Made by a program: the position numbers and the translations under genes
NCBI RefSeq assembly: GCF_004522215.1
Contig: NZ_SDLR01000003.1
Location: 496,001 to 560,000, forward strand
DNA: 64,000 nt
Direction: 5' to 3'
Origin: Ammoniphilus sp. YIM 78166
GTDB lineage: Bacteria > Bacillota > Bacilli > Aneurinibacillales > RAOX-1
The notes under the pieces: model-generated
The model's input: the letters and a program-made list of their open reading frames with translations, nothing else
What the model was told of the DNA's origin: nothing
Databases searched by the model: none
Shown here: one piece after another, positions 51,705 to 60,599 of the stretch
How positions within the stretch are numbered: position 1 is the first letter of the stretch
How the letters are laid out: the number at the start of each line of letters is the position of its first letter

Positions 51705-52733
51705 ATGAAAATCATCAATCCCTCCCAACCAATGAAACGAAGAAGACGGCAAAAACAGAGAAAACATAGAGCAGGGAGAGTACTCCTGCTGCTTCTCGTT
51801 CTTGTCCTTGCTACGGGAACCGGGATGACAGGCTATGCAGCTTGGCGGGTGGACCAAGCGATGGATCAATTTGCACAAAAGGATAGCCTTCCTGAGCTTG
51901 CCAACCAACCGATTACGGTTCTCATCATGGGCCGGGACCATCGTCCGGAAACAGGAACGAATCTGACCGATGTGATGATTGTGGCCGGGATCAATCCGCA
52001 GTCGGGTCAGGTCTCGATGGTCTCTATACCGAGAGATACAAAAGTAAAGCTTCCGATAATGAATAAGCGAGTTAAGGCGAATGAAGCCTATAACTACGGT
52101 GAGCATCTGAGGCTGCAGGCGGAGCGAAATCAGCAAACACCGGAAACAGACGGTCCAACCCTAGCGAAAGAAATGGCTGCTTCCCTATTCGAGATTCCCA
52201 TTGACCACTTCGTCCTTGTCGATTTTACGAGCTTCACTTCCATCGTAGATGAGGTAGGCGGAATTACCGTCGACGTGGAAAAAGATATGCTCTATCATGA
52301 CCCAACGGATGATACGAACATTAATCTAAAGGCAGGCGTTCAGCACTTAAATGGGAAGGAAGCGCTCGATTGGGTTCGTCATCGCCAGGATGATCGGGGA
52401 CATGCCTTTTATTCCAGTGATTTTGATCGAAACAAAAGACAGCAAGAAGCGATTAAAGCCATTGCTCAGGAGTTAACGACGTGGAAAGGGCTTATGCGTA
52501 TTTTTAACGTTATGGACACCATGGCCCAACATGTCGAAACCGATTTATCCAAGGAGCAGTTGAAAGAATTGATTTGGGCCTTTAAGACCTTTGACACTCA
52601 AAATCTAAAAAGCATTGAAACGCCCAATGTATACTGGGATAGCAGACGATTACAAACGGTCATTCCTGAAGAGGACCTGACTGTTGCTCATCGGGAGCTA
52701 GAGAAAATCAGATTAAGAGGGAAGACTAGCTAA
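51705..52733 (+). CDS. LytR-CpsA-Psr (LCP) family wall-polymer ligase
   Basis: A 342-aa type II membrane protein: highly basic N-terminus (KRRRRQKQRKHR), one transmembrane helix (about 26-47), and an extracellular LCP domain with ITVLIMGRDHRPETGTNLTDVMIV, VSIPRDTKV, VDFTSFTSIVDEVGGITVDVE, HLNGKEALDWVRHRQDDRGHAFYSSDFDRNKRQQ. It transfers teichoic-acid-like polymers to peptidoglycan. The RBS before the ATG is poor, so the start could also be the ATG at 51732. Its insertion between spoVK and hflX differs from the B. subtilis order. Confidence 0.9.
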   Translation: MKIINPSQPMKRRRRQKQRKHRAGRVLLLLLVLVLATGTGMTGYAAWRVDQAMDQFAQKDSLPELANQPITVLIMGRDHRPETGTNLTDVMIVAGINPQSGQVSMVSIPRDTKVKLPIMNKRVKANEAYNYGEHLRLQAERNQQTPETDGPTLAKEMAASLFEIPIDHFVLVDFTSFTSIVDEVGGITVDVEKDMLYHDPTDDTNINLKAGVQHLNGKEALDWVRHRQDDRGHAFYSSDFDRNKRQQEAIKAIAQELTTWKGLMRIFNVMDTMAQHVETDLSKEQLKELIWAFKTFDTQNLKSIETPNVYWDSRRLQTVIPEEDLTVAHRELEKIRLRGKTS

Positions 52734-52817
52734 TGCTATCTTCTCTTTTTTTCTGACGTTGAACCCACTTCGAAAGAACATTATAATGAATAAACAATGC
52801 TGGAGTGGAGGTACCAT

Positions 52818-54095
52818 ATGGAAAATCAAGCACGTGAACGGGCTATTCTGGTAGGCATACAGTTGCAGAATATGACCGACGATTACTTTTATTCCTCATT
52901 AAAAGAACTGGAGAATCTGGCAGATACCGCAGGAGCTGATGTTGTTGCCCAGCTAACCCAAAAGCGGACGCGACCAGATAATGTCACTTACGTGGGCAAA
53001 GGAAAGGTTGAGGAGCTGCGCGCGGCCATTGACGAGCTGGAAGCCGACTTGCTCATTTTTGATGGTGAGCTGTCCCCGATTCAGCTTCGCAATCTGGAGA
53101 ATGTGTTAGACATTAAGATTATCGACCGTACGACCCTGATTATTGATATCTTTGCTATGCGGGCCAAGAGTCGAGAGGGAATTCTCCAAGTCGAACTAGC
53201 TCGTTTGTCTTACAAGCTCCCGCGTTTGACGGGAAGAGGGCAAGAGCTAAGCCGCCAAGGGGGTGGGATTGGATCGAGAGGGGCCGGTGAACAAAAGCTG
53301 GAGCTGGACCGAAGACATATCCGCCGAAGAATTGATGAAATTTCTCGCCATCTTGAAGAAGTCAAGCGAACTCGTGAATTGCACCGCGCTCAACGAAAGA
53401 AAGCCGGTATTCCCGTTGTCTCTCTTGTCGGTTACACGAATGCAGGAAAGTCTACCCTCTTTAACGCGATGTACGCTTATATGAATCCTGCCGAAGAAGA
53501 GCAAGTAGAAGCCGAAAACAAGCTGTTTAAAACGCTTGATATCACGACCCGGAAGATGGAGCTTGATAACGGCTGGGAATGGCTCTTATCGGATACCGTA
53601 GGCTTTATTCAAAACCTTCCCCATAAACTGGTGAAAGCTTTTCATAGCACCTTAGAAGAGGCCATTCAATCTGATTTGCTTCTTCATGTTATTGATAGCT
53701 CTAGTTCTGAACGGGAGGAACAGATTACAACCGTAGAAGATGTCTTAAAAGAGCTTGGAGCAATCGACCGCCCTGTAATCAAAGTTTACAATAAGGCCGA
53801 TCTATTAGAAACAAAGCCTTACTTGCGCGAGGGAGATGTTCTCGTGTCCTCTGTTACCGGTGAAGGAATGAAGGAACTCTTACATCAAATTGAACAAAAA
53901 CTGTTCTCAAACGTAAAAGTTCATCGACTGCTCCTACCATATGATCAATCGATGATCATGTCGAAGCTGCACCGGGTAGGCGAAGTAACCCAAAAAGACG
54001 AGGAAGAAGAAGGCTGGAGACTTGCGGTAAGGTTATCGGATGAGAATTACGGAAGGTTATTTTCAGAGCTAGAACCTTACTTTGAACAAGAATAA
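52818..54095 (+). CDS. hflX: GTPase HflX
   Basis: A 425-aa ribosome-associated GTPase (ynbA of B. subtilis) that splits stalled or heat-damaged ribosomes. GGAGGT precedes the chosen ATG. The N-terminal HflX domain includes YVGKGKVEELRAAID, FDGELSPIQLRNLE and the glycine-rich LTGRGQELSRQGGGIGSRGAGEQKLE. G domain: GYTNAGKSTLFN (G1), DTVGFIQNLP (G3), YNKADL (G4). C-terminal OB-like region to 425. Confidence 0.95.
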   Translation: MENQARERAILVGIQLQNMTDDYFYSSLKELENLADTAGADVVAQLTQKRTRPDNVTYVGKGKVEELRAAIDELEADLLIFDGELSPIQLRNLENVLDIKIIDRTTLIIDIFAMRAKSREGILQVELARLSYKLPRLTGRGQELSRQGGGIGSRGAGEQKLELDRRHIRRRIDEISRHLEEVKRTRELHRAQRKKAGIPVVSLVGYTNAGKSTLFNAMYAYMNPAEEEQVEAENKLFKTLDITTRKMELDNGWEWLLSDTVGFIQNLPHKLVKAFHSTLEEAIQSDLLLHVIDSSSSEREEQITTVEDVLKELGAIDRPVIKVYNKADLLETKPYLREGDVLVSSVTGEGMKELLHQIEQKLFSNVKVHRLLLPYDQSMIMSKLHRVGEVTQKDEEEEGWRLAVRLSDENYGRLFSELEPYFEQE

Positions 54096-54143
54096 CGCAA
54101 GTGAACGAAAGATATATTATGTTAACTAAGGAGTCTGTTAGGT

Positions 54144-55415
54144 ATGTATACGTTGTTAAAGTACGGCGAGAAGTTTCAACCTCTCGTTGAAGAGGTTGAA
54201 GCACAGATCGAAGCCCGCGTACGTGATATTAATAAGATGGCAGATTTCAATCAGTTTAAGGTTCTGCGGGCTTTCCAAGAAGAAGAAGTAAGCGATTATC
54301 ACTTTGCTCCTTCAACCGGCTATGGGTACGATGATGTCGGGCGAAGTACCTTAGAGCGAATTTATGCCAAAGTATTTGGCGGAGAAGCCGCCTTGGTACG
54401 GCCTCAAATCATCTCAGGAACCCATGCGATTGCTATTTGCTTATTCGGTCTTCTGCGACCTGGAGATGAATTGATGTACATAACCGGAACACCGTATGAT
54501 ACGCTCGAGGAAGTGGTTGGTGTTCGGGGGAATGGACAAGGCTCCCTGAAAGATTATGGGATCGATTATCAGGCGATTCCGCTAACACCGGAAGGAACGG
54601 TTGATTATGAAAGGGTCTCGCAATCGATATCCGAGAAAACGAAGGTCATTGGTATTCAGCGCTCTCGAGGTTACGCTGACCGTCCCTCGTTTCCCGTGGA
54701 GCAGATCCGAGAGATGGTCCGCTTCGTGAAAGAACAGAAGCCAGATGTCATGGTCTTTGTCGATAATTGCTACGGAGAGTTTACCGAAGCTTTAGAGCCT
54801 ACTCAAGTAGGAGTGGATATCATGGCAGGCTCTTTGATTAAAAATCCGGGAGGTGGGCTAGCTAAAACCGGCGGGTATATAGTGGGAAAACAAGACTTGG
54901 TCACTTTAGCTTCTTATCGCATGGCTGCACCAGGGATCGGTGCAGAAGGCGGGGCTTCCCTTTATTCCTTGCACGAAATGTATCAAGGCTTTTTCTTAGC
55001 CCCCCATGTCGTCGGCGAAGCCTTAAAAGGGGCTACCTTTACCGCCGGCATGTTAGAACGATTAGGGTTTCGAACGAATCCAAAATGGCATGAGGAAAGA
55101 ACCGACCTTATTCAATCTGTAGAATTCGGCAGCGCTGAGAGACTTATTGCATTTTGCCAAGGGATTCAAAAAGCATCCCCCGTGGATTCACACGTTCGCC
55201 CAGAACCCAGCGATATGCCTGGCTATGCAGATAAGGTGATTATGGCCGCCGGTGCCTTCATTCAGGGTGCGAGCATTGAGCTTTCTGCTGACGGTCCCCT
55301 TCGAGAGCCTTATCTTGGCTTTGTCCAAGGAGGATTAACCTATTCGCATGTTAAGGTTGGCATACTCACTGCCCTTGATAGTTTAGTGGATAAAGGATTA
55401 TTACACCTGGGCTAG
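54144..55415 (+). CDS. methionine gamma-lyase family protein (YnbB / aluminium-resistance family)
   Basis: A 423-aa fold-type I PLP enzyme. AAGGAG about 10 nt before the ATG. FAPSTGYGYDDVGRSTLERIYAKVFGGEAALVRPQIISGTHAI begins the fold; MVFVDNCYGEF holds the PLP Asp, and AGSLIKNPGGGLAKTGGYIVG holds the Schiff-base Lys. The precise reaction of this family is not settled. Order hflX-ynbB-glnR-glnA is as in B. subtilis. Confidence 0.9.
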   Translation: MYTLLKYGEKFQPLVEEVEAQIEARVRDINKMADFNQFKVLRAFQEEEVSDYHFAPSTGYGYDDVGRSTLERIYAKVFGGEAALVRPQIISGTHAIAICLFGLLRPGDELMYITGTPYDTLEEVVGVRGNGQGSLKDYGIDYQAIPLTPEGTVDYERVSQSISEKTKVIGIQRSRGYADRPSFPVEQIREMVRFVKEQKPDVMVFVDNCYGEFTEALEPTQVGVDIMAGSLIKNPGGGLAKTGGYIVGKQDLVTLASYRMAAPGIGAEGGASLYSLHEMYQGFFLAPHVVGEALKGATFTAGMLERLGFRTNPKWHEERTDLIQSVEFGSAERLIAFCQGIQKASPVDSHVRPEPSDMPGYADKVIMAAGAFIQGASIELSADGPLREPYLGFVQGGLTYSHVKVGILTALDSLVDKGLLHLG

Positions 55416-55433
55416 CAAAATAAGTTGTTTTTG

Positions 55434-55450
55434 TGTCAGTTATTGTTACA
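55434..55450. promoter_or_regulatory. GlnR/TnrA box
   Basis: TGTCA-GTTATTG-TTACA matches the GlnR/TnrA consensus TGTNA-N7-TNACA exactly. It lies just upstream of the glnR promoter, consistent with nitrogen-controlled autoregulation of glnRA. Confidence 0.85.
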
Positions 55451-55454
55451 ATCA

Positions 55455-55483
55455 TTGACACAATTATGGAACATGTATAAAAT
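55455..55483 (+). promoter_or_regulatory. sigma-A promoter of glnRA
   Basis: TTGACA, exact 17-bp spacer, TAAAAT; about 40 bp before the glnR start. The -35 region lies next to the GlnR box, so bound GlnR would block polymerase. Confidence 0.8.
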
Positions 55484-55524
55484 GTATATATAAACAAAAT
55501 TTGCTTCGGTAAAGGGTGGTTCGG

Positions 55525-55935
55525 ATGGGTGATGAGATTCGCCGCAATATGGCCCTATTTCCCATTGGGATAGTGATGAAGCTTACAGATCTAACGGCTA
55601 GACAGATTCGTTACTACGAAACGAATGATTTAATCCAACCGATCAGAACGGAAGGAAATCAGCGCTTGTTTTCCTTTAATGATGTCGATCGCCTCTTAAC
55701 GATCAAGGCTTACATTGAGAAGGGGCTGAATATTGCCGGCATCAAGCAAGTCTTGAATTTGGATCAGAAGGAAGCAGCAAAGGAAGAGAACGTCATTACG
55801 GAAAAAACAGAACAGAAGCGCAAGGAAATGTCGGATACCGAGTTGAGACAGTTGCTTAAGCAGCAGCTGATGATGAATCGACCTGGTGGAGCAACACCGA
55901 TGAACCGAGGAGAACTATCTAGATTTTTCCATTAA
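55525..55935 (+). CDS. glnR: MerR-family nitrogen repressor GlnR
   Basis: A 136-aa repressor. Winged-helix N-terminus ALFPIGIVMKLTDLTARQIRYYETNDLIQPIRTEGNQRLFSFNDVDRLL; a glutamine-rich C-terminal tail (RQLLKQQLMMNRPGG...GELSRFFH) that senses feedback-inhibited glutamine synthetase. AAAGGGTGG precedes the ATG three codons inside the longest frame. Autoregulated through the box upstream; glnA follows 55 bp later. Confidence 0.95.
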   Translation: MGDEIRRNMALFPIGIVMKLTDLTARQIRYYETNDLIQPIRTEGNQRLFSFNDVDRLLTIKAYIEKGLNIAGIKQVLNLDQKEAAKEENVITEKTEQKRKEMSDTELRQLLKQQLMMNRPGGATPMNRGELSRFFH

Positions 55936-55990
55936 TGGAAAATCGTATAGATGTAAACACTATGTGGAGAGAACTTGAGGAGGTCTATCA

Positions 55991-57331
55991 ATGAGTACGC
56001 GTTATACCAAAGAAGACATTATGCGTTTAGCTAACGAGTCCAATGTAAAGTACATTCGTCTAGGATTTACTGACTTAATGGGAATGATTAAGAATGTAGA
56101 GATTCCTGTAAGCCAATTGGAGAAAGCGCTTGATAATAAAATGATGTTTGATGGTTCTTCAATTGAAGGATTCGTACGTATTGAAGAATCCGATATGTAT
56201 CTATATCCGGACCTTGATACTTGGACTATTTTCCCTTGGGGAAGCGATTTCGGCACGGTTGCCATGCTCATTTGTGACGTTTATCTTGCAGATGGTGTGA
56301 CTCCATTCCCTGGAGATCCTCGCGGAATTTTGAAGCGTCAGCTTAAGAGAGCCGAAGCACTTGGCTTTACTGCGATGAACGTCGGCCCAGAACCTGAGTT
56401 CTTCCTTTTCCGTTTAGATGAAAAAGGCGATCCTACCCTTGATTTGAATGATAATGGCGGTTACTTTGATTTTGCTCCACTTGATCTTGGCGAGAACTGC
56501 CGTCGTGATATCGTATTAACCCTAGAGAAGATGGGGTTTGAAATTGAAGCTTCTCACCACGAGGTTGCACCGGGGCAGCATGAGATTGACTTTAAATATG
56601 CGAATGCGATTAAAGCAGCAGACCAAATTCAGATTTTTAAGCTGGTTGTTAAGACCGTTGCGCGCCAGCACGGATTGCATGCCACCTTCATGCCTAAGCC
56701 ACTTTTCGGTATTAATGGTTCTGGTATGCACTGCCATCAATCTTTGTTTAAGGGCAAAGAGAATTCCTTCTATGATGAGAGCGATGAGTTAGGCTTGAGC
56801 GAAACGGCTAAGCACTATCTTGCTGGCATCTTGAAGCATTCTCGTGGATTCTCTGCGATTACTAACCCGTTAATTAACTCATACAAGCGCTTGGTGCCTG
56901 GCTATGAGGCTCCATGCTACGTAGCATGGTCTGCGAAGAATCGTAGCCCGCTTGTACGTATCCCGTCTTCTCGTGGATTGAGTACACGTATTGAAGTTCG
57001 TAATCCAGACCCTGCGGCTAACCCTTACTTAGCTTTAGCTGTAATGCTTGCTGCAGGTCTTGATGGTATCGAAAATCAATTACCTTGCCCAGCAGGAACC
57101 GATCGTAACATTTACGTTATGAATGAAGCTGAAAGGGAAGAAGCCGGTATTGAAACTCTTCCAGCAAGCTTAAAAGAAGCTATCGAGTGCTTGAAGAATG
57201 ACCCTGTCATGATCGAAGCATTAGGTGAGCATGCTATCCTTCACTTCATTGAAGCGAAGGAAATTGAGTGGGATATGTTCCGTACTCAGATCCATGCTTG
57301 GGAAAGAGATCAGTATATCATTAACTATTAA
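55991..57331 (+). CDS. glnA: glutamine synthetase type I (GSI-alpha)
   Basis: A 446-aa dodecameric enzyme making glutamine from glutamate and ammonia. [21 protein letters not shown] signature, [11 protein letters not shown] metal Glu set, the ATP region [20 protein letters not shown], and [11 protein letters not shown]. The adenylylation Tyr region of GSI-beta is absent, as in Firmicutes GSI-alpha, which GlnR/TnrA sense directly. AGGAGG RBS. Terminator downstream. Confidence 0.97.
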   Translation: MSTRYTKEDIMRLANESNVKYIRLGFTDLMGMIKNVEIPVSQLEKALDNKMMFDGSSIEGFVRIEESDMYLYPDLDTWTIFPWGSDFGTVAMLICDVYLADGVTPFPGDPRGILKRQLKRAEALGFTAMNVGPEPEFFLFRLDEKGDPTLDLNDNGGYFDFAPLDLGENCRRDIVLTLEKMGFEIEASHHEVAPGQHEIDFKYANAIKAADQIQIFKLVVKTVARQHGLHATFMPKPLFGINGSGMHCHQSLFKGKENSFYDESDELGLSETAKHYLAGILKHSRGFSAITNPLINSYKRLVPGYEAPCYVAWSAKNRSPLVRIPSSRGLSTRIEVRNPDPAANPYLALAVMLAAGLDGIENQLPCPAGTDRNIYVMNEAEREEAGIETLPASLKEAIECLKNDPVMIEALGEHAILHFIEAKEIEWDMFRTQIHAWERDQYIINY

Positions 57332-57337
57332 TCACAG

Positions 57338-57378
57338 AAACCCTTGACACTCTCTGAGCGTTGAGGGTTTTTTCTTTG
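57338..57378 (+). terminator. intrinsic terminator of glnRA
   Basis: AAACCCT / AGGGTTT stem extended by imperfect pairs, then TTTTCTTTGG. Confidence 0.8.
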
Positions 57379-57559
57379 GTATGCAGTGACTGTATCGAGG
57401 ACATATCAGATGGACAGCCATCATATTGCTGGAACATAGAGGAAGCTTTACGATTGATCTTACTGAATGCAAGTGAGGGAGATAAGTTGAACCAGCGATG
57501 GGTTCAGGGGGAGGATATTCCTACGTTAGGTAGAAAAAACAAAAACGCTAACCACAAGG

Positions 57560-57748
57560 TCAACGTTTAAAAGGTATTACGTTAGGGCCGAATGTTTCAG
57601 GTTCATTGAAATCTAACTCTGCAGAATATAGACGTAAAAAGTTGACTGTATCTTTTAACAGATCTTTCATCGATGAATCGACATCAGGATTATATAGGAT
57701 GTCTTCAATCTCTCGTGCAGCAGAGAGTAATTTGCTTGAAGTATTCAC
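57560..57748 (-). CDS. hypothetical 62-aa protein
   Basis: GAGGTG is 6 nt before a GTG start on the minus strand. A soluble helical protein (NTSSKLLSAAREIEDILYNPDVDSSMKDLL...) ending in FGPNVIPFKR. No known family. The + strand frame across 57361-57570 has no RBS and was not called. Confidence 0.6.
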   Translation of the reverse strand: MNTSSKLLSAAREIEDILYNPDVDSSMKDLLKDTVNFLRLYSAELDFNEPETFGPNVIPFKR

Positions 57749-57940
57749 TAACATCACCTCTATTAATACAGGATATGCAGAGAAAGCTCTAAGAATACAG
57801 GAATAAGATAAATATCAGCTTAGGGAAGTATAGTTCTATCACATCCGTGGAGGGGCGTTATACCCTGCAGTGTATTTTGAACCTTCTTAGTCGTGAATTG
57901 CCTGTAAATAGTCCTAAATGCTGCTAAAGCATGATAAGAT

Positions 57941-58170
57941 GCCGGTAAAATACAAAATTCGCCGGTATTAGACTCACGAAGGTACAGGAAAGGATCCGTT
58001 AGGCTAAAATTTCATGTATATACCCCCAACCCTTAAGCTCACCATAGCGATTTTGAAGCCAGCTTGCCGGTATTCTATCAAACTCGCCGGTAGGACAGTC
58101 CTAGTTGCCGGTGAAACGTCTAAGGTTGCCGGTACCCCCTTCAATTTCGCCAGTAAGGCTGATGCAGCGG
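57941..58170 (+). repeat. periodic GCCGGTA word array
   Basis: GCCGGT starts at 57941, 57961, 58066, 58086, 58107 and 58128, and GCCAGT at 58149. Spacings are 20, then 105 (5 x 21), then 20, 21, 21, 21. The words are usually preceded by TT or TC and followed by unrelated 13-14 bp. No credible ORF with an RBS. The rest of 57749-58192 holds nothing else recognised. Confidence 0.82.
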
Positions 58171-58192
58171 ACCCCAGTAGAGGCGCTCCCTT

Positions 58193-58238
58193 ACAAATAA
58201 AGGGCTTCATCCAACCGAAATAGTTGGTGAAGCCCTTA
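58193..58238 (-). terminator. intrinsic terminator of lexA
   Basis: AAGGGCTTCA / TGAAGCCCTT with an inner CCAAC/GTTGG pair. The minus-strand reading ends in TTTATTTG. Confidence 0.85.
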
Positions 58239-58246
58239 CGTACATG

Positions 58247-58867
58247 CTAGTGAAGATTCCTGAATACGCCAACGACTTTTCCTAGGATGGTAACTGAAGG
58301 CAAAAGGATGGGCTCTAAATCAGGATTTTCCGGTTGTAGGCGGATGTGGTTCTTTTCCTTATAGAACGTCTTGACTGTAGCTTCTTCATCCTCTGTCATG
58401 GCTACTACAATATCTCCATTATTAGCAACAGACTGTTGTCGCACAATAACATAGTCTCCATCTAAAATTCCTGCCTCAATCATACTGTTCCCCTGTACCC
58501 TTAACATGTAGATCGTGTCAGGTCCGACCATACGTTCTGGTAGCACAAAATATTCTTCTACATTTTCCACTGCTAGAATCGGTTCTCCAGCCGTAACTTT
58601 CCCGACGACGGGGATTCTTACCGTTGGAATGGTTGCATCTTCTTCGACAAAATCCAGCTCATCTAAAATTTCAATGGCCCTTGGCTTCGTAGGGTCTCTT
58701 CGTATTAACCCTTTTTTCTCTAAACGTGCTAAATGTCCGTGAACAGTTGAGCTTGAGGCCAGTCCAACGGCTTCTCCAATTTCCCGAACGGAAGGTGGGT
58801 ACCCCTTATCCTTAACTTCCTTCTTAATGAAGTCAAGGATGGCATGCTGACGTGAAGATAGTTTCAT
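58247..58867 (-). CDS. lexA: SOS repressor LexA
   Basis: A 206-aa repressor. N-terminal winged helix [46 protein letters not shown]; self-cleavage site Ala93-Gly94 in VTAGEP; catalytic Ser128 in [10 protein letters not shown] and Lys166 in [21 protein letters not shown] precedes the ATG. Divergent from yneA, with LexA boxes between, as in B. subtilis. Confidence 0.97.
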   Translation of the reverse strand: MKLSSRQHAILDFIKKEVKDKGYPPSVREIGEAVGLASSSTVHGHLARLEKKGLIRRDPTKPRAIEILDELDFVEEDATIPTVRIPVVGKVTAGEPILAVENVEEYFVLPERMVGPDTIYMLRVQGNSMIEAGILDGDYVIVRQQSVANNGDIVVAMTEDEEATVKTFYKEKNHIRLQPENPDLEPILLPSVTILGKVVGVFRNLH

Positions 58868-58934
58868 CCTGTTTCCCCCTAGCTTTTACCATAACCTTCT
58901 TTTTTCCTATTATATCAAGGTTCGCACAAATATA

Positions 58935-58986
58935 CAAACATAAGTTCTGTAAAACCATTGACAAGAACACTCGTTCTGTTTATGAT
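58935..58986 (+). promoter_or_regulatory. LexA boxes over the yneA promoter
   Basis: The yneA promoter is TTGACA (58958-58963), 17-bp spacer, TATGAT (58981-58986). AGAACACTCGTTCT (58964-58977), a palindromic LexA box (GAAC-N4-GTTC), fills the spacer. A second weaker box, CAAACATAAGTTCT, lies at 58935-58948, placed to act on lexA as well. Confidence 0.88.
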
Positions 58987-59028
58987 ATGAGTAAGATCAT
59001 TTGTTCGTATTAAAGGAGATGACTATAG

Positions 59029-59322
59029 ATGAGAGCATTGGTATTCGGATTTACATTGATGGTTTTATTGGGGACAAGCTTATTTCAGCTCATTGGGAGC
59101 ATCACCTGGATGAAGCCTGCTTATGCTAGCAACGACCTACCCTATCAAACCGTTATCGTTCAATCGGGGGACTCCTTATGGAAGCTAGCAGACCGATATA
59201 ATGAAGAACATCAATTAACAGTACATGAGATGGTTGGAATCCTAGCTAGTGAGAATCGCATTTCCAATGGAATGATCTATCCCGGTCAGGTCATTCACAT
59301 TCCACACCCTGTTCAGAAATAG
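59029..59322 (+). CDS. yneA: SOS cell-division suppressor YneA
   Basis: A 97-aa protein with an N-terminal membrane segment (VFGFTLMVLLGTSLFQLI) and an extracellular LysM domain (YQTVIVQSGDSLWKLADRY...NRISNGMIYPGQVIHIP). YneA delays septation during DNA damage; its promoter here is under a LexA box. RBS AAAGGAGATGA. The operon continues with the YnzC-like gene. The usual resolvase gene yneB is absent between them. Confidence 0.9.
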   Translation: MRALVFGFTLMVLLGTSLFQLIGSITWMKPAYASNDLPYQTVIVQSGDSLWKLADRYNEEHQLTVHEMVGILASENRISNGMIYPGQVIHIPHPVQK

Positions 59323-59382
59323 ACTCTAAGGGGACAATATGTTAGAATGGAAAAACACCTTTTAGAGAGGAGATGAATCTGT

Positions 59383-59616
59383 ATGGTTACTCCTGAGAAG
59401 ATTATGAGGATCAATGAATTGGCACGGAAAGCCAAGTCAGACGGGTTAAACGCGCAGGAGAAAAAGGAACAAGATGCTTTAAGACAAGAATATATTCAAG
59501 CCGTTAGGATGTCTCTTAAAGCCAACATAGATTCCCTTAAGATTGTAGATGAAGAGGGGAATGTTCTAAAAGACTACGGCGAAAATAAGTTAAAGCTTAA
59601 GAAGGATATTCACTAA
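59383..59616 (+). CDS. ynzC: DUF896 family protein (YnzC-like)
   Basis: A 77-aa helical protein: MVTPEKIMRINELARKAKSDGLNAQEKKEQDALRQEYIQ is the two-helix hairpin of the UPF0291 family, followed by VRMSLKANIDSLKIVDEEGN. In B. subtilis ynzC belongs to the LexA-controlled yneA operon, as the order here suggests. Role in the SOS response unknown. GAGGAG RBS; terminator at the stop. Confidence 0.92.
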   Translation: MVTPEKIMRINELARKAKSDGLNAQEKKEQDALRQEYIQAVRMSLKANIDSLKIVDEEGNVLKDYGENKLKLKKDIH

Positions 59617-59617
59617 G

Positions 59618-59650
59618 ACCATCACTGTATGTGATGGTTATTTTTTTTCT
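59618..59650 (+). terminator. intrinsic terminator of the yneA-ynzC operon
   Basis: ACCATCAC / GTGATGGT with a 5-nt loop, then TATTTTTTTTC. It begins directly after the ynzC stop. Confidence 0.9.
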
Positions 59651-59706
59651 AGGGTAAAGAGGGTACAATATAGATGGATATATATACCTCGAGGAGGAAT
59701 AAGCTA

Positions 59707-60015
59707 ATGAGTACAAAAACCAGTTTGCGTTTAAATCAAGAGCAAATTGAAAAAATGGTTCTCGATTTTATTAAATCAAGTGAGCCGGGGTTTAAAATAG
59801 AAGATGCGGTTTTAGAAACAAGCTATGCCGGTGAAAAAAACGAGATTCAATCTTGGTGGGTCGCCTGTGAACACAAAGATGGCAATGAATCGATTATGGA
59901 GGATGAACAAATTTTGATGTTAATTCAGCAGCAGCAAGGCTGGGGACAAATAAAGGAGCACTCTATCGTAGATTCTGAGCAAGAAGGGTTTATCCTTCAG
60001 CTCAAAGGAGAGTAG
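59707..60015 (+). CDS. hypothetical protein (102 aa)
   Basis: GAGGAGG about 8 nt before the ATG decides the start. A soluble acidic protein (LRLNQEQIEKMVLDFIKSSEPGFKIEDAVLETSYAG..., VACEHKDGNESIMEDEQIL), with no domain recognised. Followed 3 bp later by another small gene, so the two form an operon after the ynzC terminator. Confidence 0.75.
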   Translation: MSTKTSLRLNQEQIEKMVLDFIKSSEPGFKIEDAVLETSYAGEKNEIQSWWVACEHKDGNESIMEDEQILMLIQQQQGWGQIKEHSIVDSEQEGFILQLKGE

Positions 60016-60018
60016 ACG

Positions 60019-60192
60019 GTGTCTTTATCGGAAGAAGAAATACGGTTAATCGAGAAGTTTGGATTCCGAATAGATGGGGAGAAGGCGTTACATAGAAAAA
60101 TGGGGATCGAAAGAGATCTTTCTACGTTTTATGGCTTCACTAGCCTTAGTGAACTAGAGCAGTTTATAAAACAAGTTCTAAGAGATACCTGA
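60019..60192 (+). CDS. hypothetical 57-aa protein
   Basis: A short ORF with AAAGGAGA about 8 nt before a GTG start, immediately after the 102-aa gene. The product begins MSLSEEEIRLIEKFGFRIDG and ends FTSLSELEQFIKQVLRDT; it is helical and charged, without Cys. A strong terminator follows 10 bp after the stop. Function unknown. Confidence 0.68.
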   Translation: MSLSEEEIRLIEKFGFRIDGEKALHRKMGIERDLSTFYGFTSLSELEQFIKQVLRDT

Positions 60193-60202
60193 AACCAATG
60201 CT

Positions 60203-60229
60203 AAAGCACCCGGGGGGTGCTTTTTTTCT
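60203..60229 (+). terminator. intrinsic terminator
   Basis: AAAGCACC / GGTGCTTT with a CGGGG-type loop and TTTTTTC. Confidence 0.9.
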
Positions 60230-60324
60230 TTGGTAACATTTGTTTAGCGGCTGGTCCAAGGGATAGTTTGAACACAATCATGGCGGAGGGAGCATAAGTG
60301 GTAGAAAACTCGAAGTAAAACATG

Positions 60325-60360
60325 AAAAGCCCTTTGAAATGCTCGCAAGGGCTTTTAATA
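60325..60360. terminator. hairpin after the 39-aa minus-strand ORF
   Basis: AAAAGCCCTT / AAGGGCTTTT 10-bp stem with a 12-nt loop. T-rich continuation on both strands (CATGTTTTACTTCG on minus). Confidence 0.78.
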
Positions 60361-60374
60361 TATATCTTTAATGA

Positions 60375-60494
60375 TTATTTAAGATTTTGACTAGCCTGTA
60401 GTCTACGTTGATTTTGCATTTCATAAACAAGATTAAGAAGAAGAAGACGTTGAGATTTGCTAAGTCGTTTCCAATTCTTTACTGTACATTGCAT
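60375..60494 (-). CDS. 39-aa small ORF
   Basis: AGGAGGCG is 6 nt before the ATG on the minus strand. A very basic peptide: MQCTVKNWKRLSKSQRLLLL..., then MQNQRRLQASQNLK. No membrane segment. Strong RBS and a following terminator support expression. Unrecognised. Confidence 0.55.
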   Translation of the reverse strand: MQCTVKNWKRLSKSQRLLLLNLVYEMQNQRRLQASQNLK

Positions 60495-60599
60495 AAATTG
60501 CGCCTCCTATTAACTAAATTTTATGTAGCGGCAGTGTTATTTCAGACAATAGTAACTATCACGGAGAAAAATTTTGACGATACATTCAAGGATTGTGGT

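Noticed and set aside
57361..57570. 69-codon + strand ORF downstream of glnA
   Set aside because: It starts inside the glnA terminator stem and lacks an RBS.
57941..58170. Coding heptad-repeat protein (69 codons, + strand)
   Set aside because: No RBS. The 105-bp gap between words 57961 and 58066 contains no repeats, and the 21-bp period alone produces the heptads.
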